A stretch of 64,000 bases of DNA, taken from Agromyces sp. S2-1-8 (GTDB lineage Bacteria > Actinomycetota > Actinomycetes > Actinomycetales > Microbacteriaceae). Below the pieces are notes generated by a model. The model had not been told where the DNA came from and did no database searches. It was given only the letters and a program-made list of their open reading frames with translations. The position numbers and the translations under genes were made by a program. The stretch's first letter is position 1; every line of letters begins with the position of its first letter. The DNA lies in assembly GCF_021129215.1 (NCBI RefSeq), contig NZ_JAJOLP010000002.1, forward strand, positions 1 through 64,000, read 5' to 3'. This document shows, piece by piece, positions 17,854-26,314 of the stretch.

Positions 17854-18471
17854 TCAGTACTCGCCACCGGCGGGTTCAGTGTCGAGGGTGATGAGGAATC
17901 CGGTGCGTTGTTGGATGGGTGGGTAGCTCTGGTCGTGTTCGGGAACGCAGAACCACCCGAACGTCGCGGTCCCCTCGATCCCATATGGCAGCACGGCCGT
18001 GTATCCAGCCTCGAGTGCCTCCTCGGGGAGCCCGGCAGCCGCTTCATCCATCTCAACACTGCCCGCATCTTCTGGGGCGTCTTCCTGATCGAGGCGGGGC
18101 CGTTCGAGGTGGTCGAGTTCGGTGGCGGATTCGGTGCCCGGGACCTGTGTGTATCCGCCGTCGCCGGCTTCGGAAGTGTAGGTCGCGGTGACTTCCCGGA
18201 TACGCCGAACGGTCCCGGTCATCGTGATCGTGGGCTTCTCATCGATGGAGTGGCTGACTTCGATGTGGGTGATCTCATCTTCGAACGCATCGAACGTGTA
18301 GTCCGGCTCCTCGCTACGGGCGCGGACCGGCATGGTGACGTCGACCCCGACTTCGATGTCGGAACCACAACATTCCCACGCCCACCCGTCGACCCAAACG
18401 ATCAGGTGTTTATCGGCCCGGGTTTGTCCGAGGGGTTCGGAGTTCGTCTGGGTGGGGTCTGCTTCCTGCAT
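17854..18471 (-). CDS. DUF6578-like hypothetical protein
   Basis: 205 residues. The segment HLIVWVDGWAWECCGSDIEV is characteristic, as I remember it, of the actinobacterial DUF6578 family; no search was run. The rest is acidic and predicted soluble. Start ATG 18471, behind AGGACA. It lies 20 bp after the small DUF-like gene at 18492, so both probably share a transcript. A C-terminal fragment of a paralogue survives at 38160-38210. Confidence 0.55.
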   Translation of the reverse strand: MQEADPTQTNSEPLGQTRADKHLIVWVDGWAWECCGSDIEVGVDVTMPVRARSEEPDYTFDAFEDEITHIEVSHSIDEKPTITMTGTVRRIREVTATYTSEAGDGGYTQVPGTESATELDHLERPRLDQEDAPEDAGSVEMDEAAAGLPEEALEAGYTAVLPYGIEGTATFGWFCVPEHDQSYPPIQQRTGFLITLDTEPAGGEY

Positions 18472-18491
18472 GGGTGTCCTGGGGGTGATCG

Positions 18492-18653
18492 TTATGCGGC
18501 CGAGGTGTGGGTGGCGGCGACCCATTCGGGGTAGTCGTGGTCCTTGCCGATGCTGCAGTAGCAGCTGACCAGGACTCGCTTCCCTGTGGTTGGGTTGTCG
18601 TGGTACTCGACGTGGCCGGTTTTGGAGAGCGCGTTGGGCTGGTTCTGGGTCAT
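18492..18653 (-). CDS. Small CYC...DHDYxEW family protein
   Basis: 53 residues with a strong Shine-Dalgarno (GAGGAAGC before ATG 18653). Core GHVEYHDNPTTGKRVLVSCY followed by CSIGKDHDYPEW; nearly the same core occurs in the 59-residue protein at 35747-35926. The Cys-Tyr-Cys and DHDY signature suggests a metal-binding or small beta protein. Unnamed family. Confidence 0.6.
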   Translation of the reverse strand: MTQNQPNALSKTGHVEYHDNPTTGKRVLVSCYCSIGKDHDYPEWVAATHTSAA

Positions 18654-18914
18654 TGCTTCCTCACAGATGTTGGGGTGGTGGCTCGTCTCGTTGAGGGGCC
18701 ACCACTTTTCAGGGAGATGGTGCTGACAGTCGGGCGATTCCGTGGCCTGACACACCTTCAGACGAGCCCACCGCCCTGACCTGAAAGGGCTCGTCGAGAC
18801 CAGCATGGACGCGCCGACCCGGGTGCTCGACGTGCGGCAAGCCCCTTACGTGCCCGGCGTGCGCGATTTGGGTATGAGCGCGGAATGGCGCTGATCAGGG
18901 TTCCGGGGCGTGTC

Positions 18915-19221
18915 TCAGGTGTTGGTGAGTCCGAGGGCTGAGGCGCGGATCTGGAGGAGGGTGGCCTCGGTGATGCCGGCAGCGTTGTTGCGATGGGTGG
19001 CCCATTGCTGGGCGTGGTTGAGGTTGGACCTGAATGTTTCGATGTCGCGTGGACGGCGGCCTTCATTTTCGATGAGCCTTGCTCGGGCGTACTGCTCGAT
19101 CGGGGAGTTGCCTTCGATGCCGAGTTTCAGCGACTCCGGTACGGGGTCGTTGATGGTGCCGAGGATCCTGCTGAGCTTCTCCTGATGCGCGAATACGTCG
19201 CCGCGATCGTGGATTGACGCG
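18915..19221 (-). pseudogene. C-terminal remnant of a gene cut by the IS21-like element
   Basis: A minus-strand frame with good codon usage encodes GDVFAHQEKLSRILGTINDP ... IEQYARARLIENEGRRPRDI ... TLLQIRASALGLTNT and ends at a TGA at 18915. It has no start: a stop appears just upstream, where the IS21-like left end begins. The rest of the gene is not found on the other side of the element. Family not recognised. Confidence 0.5.
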
Positions 19222-19440
19222 TGACTTTGTCAACTCAAGTTGGCCCAGCTCTGACGGGTCGATTTGGCCCAAGTTGGATATTCGGGCTTACCGAATCTGA
19301 TCGAACTGGGTACTGAATCATCCTGGTTGCGTAATGGACGCTCGGTCGGCGTGGTCATGCTGATTGCACGGTCGCTGGCTTCTTCTCCGCTCATGGGGGC
19401 ACTGTCGGCGCCGTTCGATGTTGAACGGGAAGGAGCACGG

Positions 19441-20457
19441 ATGAGGTTCAAGAGCGTGTGCATGGCGGGCGGGATCGCTGCGCTGCTGGTAGCAACCGGG
19501 TCGACGGTGGCGAGTGCTGAGGAGCCGCTGAATTCGTCGCTCGAGGTGGTTGAAGAAGTGGCGCCGGAAGTCTTTGCCGATGCTCATCCTGAGGTTTCGG
19601 TTGATGGCTCAACGGCCTCGGCCGAAGTGACGATGCCTGGCGACCCGGCCGAGGTCGTGGCCACGGCAGAGGTCGAGGCTGACGCGAGTTCCATCACAAT
19701 GGGTGGACTTGTTGGTGAGCCGATCACGCTCACGATCGAATCGGAGTACGACGTTGCCCCCGAGCTTACGGACAGCGGTGAACTCCTCGTAGAGAATTCG
19801 TCCGGGATCTCGTCGGTGGCCGTGATCAAGGAAGACGCTTCGGTACAGGTCGCGAGCACGTTGGACGGTCCAGAAGCATCCGAGCGGATTCCCTACGAAC
19901 TCACCTCCGATGTGCCGACAACGCTTCAGATCACCGATTCCGGAATGGTGCTCCAGCTCGATGCCCAGGGCGAGCTCGTGGGTAGCGTCGCGCCCCCGTG
20001 GGCCCGTGACGCGGCTGGTCGTGACGTGCCCACGCACTTTGAAGTGTCGGGCAATGAGCTCGTGCAGGTCGTCGAGCATCACATGAGCGGATTCGAGTAT
20101 CCGATCGTGGCTGACCCCTACGCGGGGAAGAACCTCTTCGGCGGTATGAGCTACAGCTTCACGAAGAAGGCGTTCTCGATCACGAAGTCTGCCTATGGTG
20201 CCAAGATCCACTACCCGACGAACTACTGGATCTTCACCAGTTACGGATGGAAGGAGTTCCTTGCCCGAACTCCGGCGCGTTCGTTTGTGAATACCTCGGT
20301 TCACCAGCAGTACGACTGTCATGCCGCGGGCGGCTACTATAACTGGGCGGGCGCGACCTGGGATTTTGAGACCTACCGACCTGCCCGGACGGGTGGGAAC
20401 TGGGGCTTCGGGTCCGCGATCCATCACTGCAATTGGACGACTGCGAGCCGGTACTGA
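19441..20457 (+). CDS. Secreted protein, DUF2599-like, likely IS cargo
   Basis: 338 residues. Signal peptide SVCMAGGIAALLVATGSTVASA, then a Val/Glu-rich beta region. From about residue 225 there is a conserved-looking module: FEYPIVADPYAGKNLFGGMS, KIHYPTNYWIFTSYGWKEFL, QYDCHAAGGYYNW, WDFETYRPAR and HHCNW. The VADP block and the Cys/Trp-rich C-terminus recall DUF2599 secreted proteins (from memory). ATG 19441 follows GGAAGGAG. Three bases separate it from the next gene, so it forms an operon with the lipoprotein. Lies inside the IS21-like element. Confidence 0.65.
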   Translation: MRFKSVCMAGGIAALLVATGSTVASAEEPLNSSLEVVEEVAPEVFADAHPEVSVDGSTASAEVTMPGDPAEVVATAEVEADASSITMGGLVGEPITLTIESEYDVAPELTDSGELLVENSSGISSVAVIKEDASVQVASTLDGPEASERIPYELTSDVPTTLQITDSGMVLQLDAQGELVGSVAPPWARDAAGRDVPTHFEVSGNELVQVVEHHMSGFEYPIVADPYAGKNLFGGMSYSFTKKAFSITKSAYGAKIHYPTNYWIFTSYGWKEFLARTPARSFVNTSVHQQYDCHAAGGYYNWAGATWDFETYRPARTGGNWGFGSAIHHCNWTTASRY

Positions 20458-20460
20458 CCG

Positions 20461-20820
20461 ATGAAGAGGGCAGCTCTCTCGATCGTGGCCATGCTGTGCG
20501 TGGCCGGTTTGGCAGGGTGTGCTCCAGCGGCGAGTGTCGACCTTCAGACGGTGTTCGATACTGAAGCCGCCGACATCCTGACGAATCAACACGATGTCAC
20601 GGACACAGCATGCGAAGCCGTTGCGGGGTGCGTGCAAGCCCTGGAAGCAGACCAAGCGTTGATCCTGAAGTTCGACTCTGCTGGATCGGCCGAGTCCGCA
20701 GCGCGTGAGGACGATGATCTCGCCGGCGAAGTCTTCGTCGTGAGGTGGTCAGCTGACCCCACCAGATGGAATCGGTCCTTCGTGCTGAATCTGCTCGACA
20801 CAGCTCATCGCTCCAAGTAA
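20461..20820 (+). CDS. Small lipoprotein, likely IS cargo
   Basis: 119 residues. Lipobox LAGC at about 17-20, mature part acidic with one internal Cys pair (TACEAVAGC). Directly follows the secreted protein; the pair could form an envelope complex or a secreted protein and its partner. No family recognised. Confidence 0.6.
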   Translation: MKRAALSIVAMLCVAGLAGCAPAASVDLQTVFDTEAADILTNQHDVTDTACEAVAGCVQALEADQALILKFDSAGSAESAAREDDDLAGEVFVVRWSADPTRWNRSFVLNLLDTAHRSK

Positions 20821-20874
20821 CGACAGTCGCGCGTCAGCTGACTTTGGGTATCCGGTCTCCTCCGCGATCAACCA

Positions 20875-20910
20875 ATGGGCGGGGGGTTCCAATCTGGAGC
20901 CCCCGCCCAT
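20875..20910. terminator. Bidirectional hairpin between lipoprotein and istB
   Basis: Arms ATGGGCGGGG and CCCCGCCCAT with an inner CTCC/GGAG pairing. It lies between convergent genes (20820 and 20927). Confidence 0.7.
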
Positions 20911-20926
20911 GTCGCGCATCGTCAGT

Positions 20927-21739
20927 TCAGCCGACGCCCCTCTGCGTCCGGGCGTGGTTGAGGCGGTAGGAGTCGGTGCCGGTTTCGATGATGGTGCCGT
21001 TGAACGTGAGGCGATCGATGATCGCTGCACACAGTCTGGGGTCGGTGAAGGTCTCGGTCCATCCGCTGAATGACTGGTTCGACGCGATCGCGACGGAGTT
21101 CTTCTCTTCTCGTTCTGTGAGGACTTGGAACAGGAGCTCGGCGCCGCGGCGGTCGAGCTCCATGTAACCGAGCTCATCGATACACAGCAGGTCGACTCGG
21201 CCATATCTGGCGATCGTGCGGGCGAGCTGTTTCTCGTCGGCGGCTTCGACGAGCTCGTTCACGAGCTTGGTCGCCAGCGTGTACTTGACCCGGTAGCCCT
21301 TCTCCGCGGCCGCGGTGCCGAGCCCGATGAGGAGGTGGCTCTTCCCGGTGCCGCTATCGCCGATCAAGCAGAGCGGGTCGCCACGACGGACCCAGTCGCC
21401 GGTCGCGAGTGTGTGGATGGTGGCGGGGTTGATGTTCGGGTTCGCATCGAAATCGAAATCCCCGAGCCACTTCTGCCGCGGGAACCCGGCACCGTTGACT
21501 CGACGGATCGTGGACCGGCGGTCACGGTCGTCGCACTCCGCCAGGAGCAGTTCGGCGAGGAACCCTTGGTAGGAGAGCTGCTCGTGATGGGCGACGCGGA
21601 TTGCTTCGTCCATGACGGCCCGGATCGTGGGCAGCCGTAGCCGGCGGCAGGCTTGGTCGACTGCAGCTTGGGCGGCTTCCTCGGTCATGCCGCGCTGGCG
21701 GCGAAGCGTGGTCGTGATGCTCGTGGCGCTGGGACTCAT
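20927..21739 (-). CDS. istB: IS21-family helper ATPase IstB
   Basis: 270 residues. AAA+ ATPase with Walker A GDSGTGKSH at about 130-138, Walker B LLCIDELGYM, sensor-type SNQSFSGW and a C-terminal arginine-rich tail. IstB assembles on DNA and licenses strand transfer by IstA. The ATG overlaps the istA stop, the usual coupling of this family. Appears intact. Confidence 0.92.
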   Translation of the reverse strand: MSPSATSITTTLRRQRGMTEEAAQAAVDQACRRLRLPTIRAVMDEAIRVAHHEQLSYQGFLAELLLAECDDRDRRSTIRRVNGAGFPRQKWLGDFDFDANPNINPATIHTLATGDWVRRGDPLCLIGDSGTGKSHLLIGLGTAAAEKGYRVKYTLATKLVNELVEAADEKQLARTIARYGRVDLLCIDELGYMELDRRGAELLFQVLTEREEKNSVAIASNQSFSGWTETFTDPRLCAAIIDRLTFNGTIIETGTDSYRLNHARTQRGVG

Positions 21740-23390
21740 GTGTTCGTCGTTCCTTCTTTCTCGATTGGGTCGATAGGCGCGGCGGGCTGCCGGCGCTTCA
21801 AGAGCTCGTCGTAGTGCGCGACTGACGGCAAAGGTCGCCGATCCGGCGGGAGCCCCGCGATGACGGCCTTGGGATCGGTCAGGCGGCGTTGGGTCAGGCT
21901 GACAACTCGCTGCTCGCGCACGTCGCGTTGTTCAACGTGATGTCGGCTCAACGTGGCCCCACCCGCATGCAGGCGCGCCTCGACCGCGACGACGTCGGCT
22001 GATACAGCGCCCACGGTCAGCGCCGCACGGATCCCGCCGATCACGTCTGCCGCGCGCATGGTGCGGTGCAACAGGAGGACCTCGATCAGCTCGCGGGTGC
22101 CGACCGCGTCACCGTTCACCTTCCGGGACTCCTGCCAGAACGCCTCGTGCGCCGCAGTGAACACACCCTGTTCCCGCGCCTTGGCCAGCGCGGTCGATCC
22201 GGGGAACGCGCCGGGCTTGTGGCGCAGGACTTCGAGGTAGTGGTCCAGCATGATCGACTCACCACCACGCGCAACGACACGTTCGTGACGAGCGATCTCG
22301 GTGCGGCCGTCGAAGATGACGACCTCGGACGCGCGAAGCGATACCCGCACCTGCCGGCCGATGAACCGGGCCGGGACGGAGTACTCGCCATCCTCACCGT
22401 GACCAGCGACGACCGATCCACTCGTGGATGCACCACCAACCCTGGGTCGAACCGCTCGGCCGGCAACGGTGCCAGCAGCGGCCGCTCGGTCGCATAGTCG
22501 TCCTCGACCTTCGTACGCCGGCTCCCGATCCGTCGCTGCTCGTCACGGGCATCCCAGCCGCGGACGAGCCCGTTGAGCTCCGCAAGCGAGTCAACCTCGG
22601 GCGGTGGCGACAGCCAGGTCCGGCGGAACCTGCCGATATCACCCTCGATGCCGCCCTTCTCATGCGCACCCTTGATCCCGGGCTGGCAATAGAACGCGTC
22701 GAACCCGTAGTGCGACCGGAACAGCACCCACCGGTCATTCTCGACCCGCTTCCGATCCTTCCCGTTCACGACCGACTTCACCGCCGCGGTCAAGTTGTCG
22801 TACCTGATGTGCCGCGTCGGGATCCCACCGATCTCCTCGAACGCATCGATGTGGCCCTCGAGGAACGCTTCCTGCGACTGCGTCGAATACACACGATGGA
22901 TCGCCTTGCCCGAGTGCGACAACCGCAACGCGAAGAGATGACACTTCGTCTTCACCCCGGCCAATACGACCCAGACCTCACCGAAGTCGACTTCCGCCTC
23001 AGCACCAGGAGCATGCTCCTGCGGGACGAACACCTCCGGCAGTCGGCCCGCCTCAGCCTCAATCGCCGGCTTCCGCTTCGCGACGTAGTCGCGCACCGAC
23101 CCGTACGACACATTCGCGCCGTGCTCGTCCAACAGACGCTGATGAATCCGCGTGACCGATTGCTTCTGCTTCTTCGGCGCCGTCAGGTTCTGGCGCAACA
23201 TCTCATCCATCGCCGACTTGAAAGGTTCAAGCTTCGATGCGACACGAACCGGCGTCTTCCGGAGTGGCGGCACGGGTGACGCCAAGGCCTGGCGAACCGT
23301 CCGACGGTGTACCCGGAAGCGCTTCGACAATGCAAGTACGGACAGCTCTTCAACACGCGCTGCGCGCCTGATCTCGGCGTACAGATCCAC
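21736..23390 (-). pseudogene. istA: IS21-family transposase IstA, frameshifted
   Basis: N-terminal helix-turn-helix (LSVLALSKRFRVHRRTVRQA) and an integrase core with EAEVDFGEVWV, RYDNLTAAVK and KGGIEGDIGR supplying the DDE-type residues. Around 22395 the frame changes: residues up to SSLVTVR are in one frame and GEYSVPARFIGRQVRVSL onward in another. Restoring about one base gives a normal-length IstA. GTG 23390 (VDLYAEIRRAARVEEL) is the likely native start. Confidence 0.85.
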
Positions 23391-23542
23391 TCTCGACCCC
23401 AATCGGCGGCCCTCCCGTCCAGAACACGAACGAGAACCACGCTGAGGGTGGGCCAAATCAAACCGACAAGACAACCCCGGCAAGTCGAGAACTGGGCCAG
23501 ACCAAGCCGACCGCCCTGGGCCACTTCAACCTGTCAGAGACA

Positions 23543-23936
23543 CAGGTCAAGCGAGCGAGTCACGAGGTAGAGGTACTTCAGCGCCGCGCCGGCGTTCGGG
23601 AAGTGCCCGCGGGCCCCTAGCGGGCGCGGTGGTTGCGGGGCATTGAGTGACTCGATCGCGTTCGTCGAGCAGATCGCCCTGCGGATCTCGATGTCCCAAT
23701 CCAGGAACCGGAACGAACTCCGACCACGCGTTGTGCCACAGCCTGCTGATCGCCGGGTATTGCTCGCCCCACTTCGCGTCGAACTCACGGAACCGTTCGG
23801 CCGCGGCTGCTTCGGTCGGCGCAGTGTGGACCAGCCTGAGGCCGTTGCCCATCTCCTCCCAGCAGTGCCGGGATGTGAACGGAATGGGTTCCGGATCAGC
23901 TGGATGATGCAGGTCTGCACCATCGTGAGCGGCCAC
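23543..23936 (-). pseudogene. IS256/Mutator-family transposase fragment
   Basis: Pieces typical of the C-terminal third of Mutator-type transposases occur in three frames: VQTCIIQLIRNPFR; APTEAAAAERFREFDAKWG with AISRLWHNAWSEF; and IEIRRAICSTNAIESLN, then GARGHFPNAGAALKYLYLVT. Several frameshifts. The 3' end stops at RSLD, exactly where the IS21-like right end begins, so the IS21-like element probably landed in or beside this older IS. Confidence 0.85.
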
Positions 23937-24031
23937 GCGGTGTTGATCGATTCGGGAGCTGCGGCTTCGTCTGCCCCGACGCTAGTCCCTTCGGCAAAGC
24001 GCTGTCACCCATCCGTGCAGCAGGTCCTCGT

Positions 24032-26005
24032 TCAGGTGAGCCCGTGTGGCGTCTTCTCCCACTTATGTGGCGCCCGGACAGATTGCCAGAGCGCCCTCCA
24101 CGCCGCGATTGCGTGGAGGCACCAGTAGGCGGGACTGAGGAGTGCGAGGAGCAGAAGTCCACCTCGGTACCTCTTGTAGCCGGCGTATGCGGTGAGGCCG
24201 ATGACAAGCAGAAGTGTCATCGCGCTCATGAGGTAGCTTGCGAGCAGGAGGGTGGATTCGACGGGCGGGTAAGGGACAAGGCCGGTGAGCTGAACGATGG
24301 GGAGAGCGAGCAGGATGGGATACATCAGGAACGCGACGGGGGTGCTGAGGATCAGCGCAAACACACTCACTACACCTCGGAGGCCTGCGTCCTGGAAGAG
24401 CCGGATCGGATGTCTGGTGTACACGCCAGCGGTGAGGATGTATCCCTTGATCCATCGTGTGCGTTGACGAATCCAGGGCCAGACTCGACCGCAGGCTTCT
24501 TCCCAGGTCGTTGAGTTCAGTACGTCTGTGCGCATCCCTGCTGCACCAATGCGCATCCCAAGGTCGGCATCCTCGGTGACGTTGTATGCATCCCAGCCAC
24601 CAAGTGCACGGAGAGCTTCAGTGCGAAAGTGGTTGGAGGTGCCTCCCAGTGGAATTGGCAGCCGGGCCTGCTGCAGGCCCGGCAGCATCGTGTCGAACCA
24701 GAATGCGTACTCGAGTGCGAACAGTCGGGTGAGGTTGTTGGCTCGCGCGTTGTAGTAGTGCAAGCGGGCTTGGACGCACGCCAGCCGGCCATCGGGATCC
24801 GCTCGAAACGCGGCGACGGCTTTGCGTAGCTGGTCGACGTCGGGCTCGTCTTCAGCGTCGTACACGACGACGTGTTCGCCAGTTGCGAAGGAGAGCGCGT
24901 AGTTGCAGGCCCGAGGTTTCGTACGGATCGGCCCGTCCGGGACAACGATGATTTCGAAATTCGCAGGCAGGTTAGCCCGCGACAGCGCCGTTTGAGTCAG
25001 CTCGTCGACTTCTTCAAGGATGAGGAGGACCTGTAGCCGTTGTTGCGGGTAGTCCAGTCCAGCGAGGTTGCGAACGATCCGTTCGGCTACGTTCGCCTCT
25101 TCGAATAGCGGGACCAGCACGGTGTACGTAGGGGAGGAGTCGACGGATTCACCGCGAAGCCGTGGGGCGGCGCGAGTGCTTCGCTTCTGCCAGATTGTCA
25201 TGGCGGCGGTGAACACCTTGAACGCGACGTTCACGCCGATCGACAGGAAGACGACGAACCAGACGATGTACAGAGCGCTGGCGTAGTCCCATATGCAAGC
25301 TCCGACGAGCCCGAGCACCAGAAGGGCAGGAACGACGAGTTGCCACCAGACAAGCCCGCGCTTCGAGGATCGCTCGGGATGTTGCAGATGGAAATCCTCG
25401 GTTGCGTTGTGAGCGAGTTGGTTACCGTACGCGTCCTCGAGATGCCGACGTAGTGTCGCCGGCGTGGCGATCATGATCCCACTCAGGTTCCCGCCGAGGG
25501 CCTCGTCGATGCGGCGAGCATCCGATTCTGAAGGCAGCCGGTCGACTGCGACCGTCACACCGTAGCGGGTGTGGTGGATTGGCACCCAGCGCTCCATGGC
25601 GAACCGTTTCGCGTCGGTGGGTACTTCGATCGGGGTCGGCCTGGGGTGCTGCGTGAACTCTTCAAGCCCACCGAGAACTGCTAGGAGCCTCGCGCGATCT
25701 TCGGGAGATAGGTGTCCCGAGGCTGCGTATTGTTCGATGGCGTGAGCTGCTCCGCGCTCGGATTGTGTCGTACCGATGAGCAGCTCGGGCAGGACGACTT
25801 CGGCAGGATCCGCCCGTCGAACGAGTTCATCGTGAACCCGGCGGAGCGCCTCAATGCGTTCGGCGTATCGCCGCGCGCGGTGCCGGGTCCGGCGCAACGG
25901 CAAGCCGTTCTCGGCATAGTGCATCTGAGTTCCCAACGTGTGCGGCGGGGCGAACATTCGGTGGTCGGGATTGAAGACGTGTCGGGACGGTCGGATGCCG
26001 TCCAC
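24032..26005 (-). CDS. Membrane-bound family 2 glycosyltransferase
   Basis: 657 residues. The N-terminal about 190 soluble residues contain an MshEN/GSPII_E-like helical part. Two helices follow at about 220-265, then a GT2 catalytic domain: VPLFEEANVAERIVRNLAGL, donor-binding DAEDEPD, acceptor TEDADLG and QRTRWIKG (the QxxRW of processive enzymes), then three more helices. This layout matches cellulose-synthase-like synthases that make and export a polysaccharide. GTG 26005 is only the most upstream start, so the true N-terminus is uncertain. Possible role in surface polysaccharide near surface-protein genes. Confidence 0.85.
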   Translation of the reverse strand: MDGIRPSRHVFNPDHRMFAPPHTLGTQMHYAENGLPLRRTRHRARRYAERIEALRRVHDELVRRADPAEVVLPELLIGTTQSERGAAHAIEQYAASGHLSPEDRARLLAVLGGLEEFTQHPRPTPIEVPTDAKRFAMERWVPIHHTRYGVTVAVDRLPSESDARRIDEALGGNLSGIMIATPATLRRHLEDAYGNQLAHNATEDFHLQHPERSSKRGLVWWQLVVPALLVLGLVGACIWDYASALYIVWFVVFLSIGVNVAFKVFTAAMTIWQKRSTRAAPRLRGESVDSSPTYTVLVPLFEEANVAERIVRNLAGLDYPQQRLQVLLILEEVDELTQTALSRANLPANFEIIVVPDGPIRTKPRACNYALSFATGEHVVVYDAEDEPDVDQLRKAVAAFRADPDGRLACVQARLHYYNARANNLTRLFALEYAFWFDTMLPGLQQARLPIPLGGTSNHFRTEALRALGGWDAYNVTEDADLGMRIGAAGMRTDVLNSTTWEEACGRVWPWIRQRTRWIKGYILTAGVYTRHPIRLFQDAGLRGVVSVFALILSTPVAFLMYPILLALPIVQLTGLVPYPPVESTLLLASYLMSAMTLLLVIGLTAYAGYKRYRGGLLLLALLSPAYWCLHAIAAWRALWQSVRAPHKWEKTPHGLT

Positions 26006-26314
26006 GGCGACTTCGCAGGGCAGGGCCAGCGCTGAGCCGACGTTGGCGCCTCGCTTCAGCGTTGCGTTCGGTCGAATGTGTTGGGCCGCGGTCGACCCGG
26101 CTTGAGCCGGTCCACGTTCTGACGCGCCGACAACCCCTCGTTGTGGAACTGAGGTATCCCGACGGCTCGGACGGGTTCGGTCGAGTGTTCAGTCATGGCA
26201 TCTCGTACGAGCAGGCAGGGGTGCGCTGCAGTCGATGACGCTCCAATTGAGACGATGACCCAGTGAACCGTCGGACCACCGCGACCATGTGAGGTGCTGC
26301 GCTCGGCCGAGGGA
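26006..26314. other. Intergenic, no gene seen
   Basis: 309 bp between two minus-strand genes. It presumably holds the glycosyltransferase promoter; no clear motif found. Confidence 0.4.

Larger units (their letters stand above)
19222..23542 (-). mobile_element. IS21-like element carrying two cargo genes
   Basis: istA/istB occupy the right half. The right end, read inward on the minus strand from 23542, has TGGCCCA repeats. Read inward on the plus strand from 19222, two TGGCCCA repeats also occur, with the same 24-bp spacing between the GGCCCA cores as in the right end. The outer 27 bp of both ends agree at about 18 positions. No such end lies directly after istB (20820-20926), so the nearest partner end encloses the genes at 19441 and 20461. 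No target duplication is evident. istA is frameshifted, so the copy is probably dead. Confidence 0.6.

Noticed and set aside
20927..23936. Composite transposon formed by the IS21-like and IS256-family copies
   Set aside because: Different families without matching ends; the IS256 part is a fragment, so independent insertions explain it better.
24154..24514. Possible tRNA or small gene antisense to the glycosyltransferase
   Set aside because: No cloverleaf or T-loop motif found here or elsewhere in the window.
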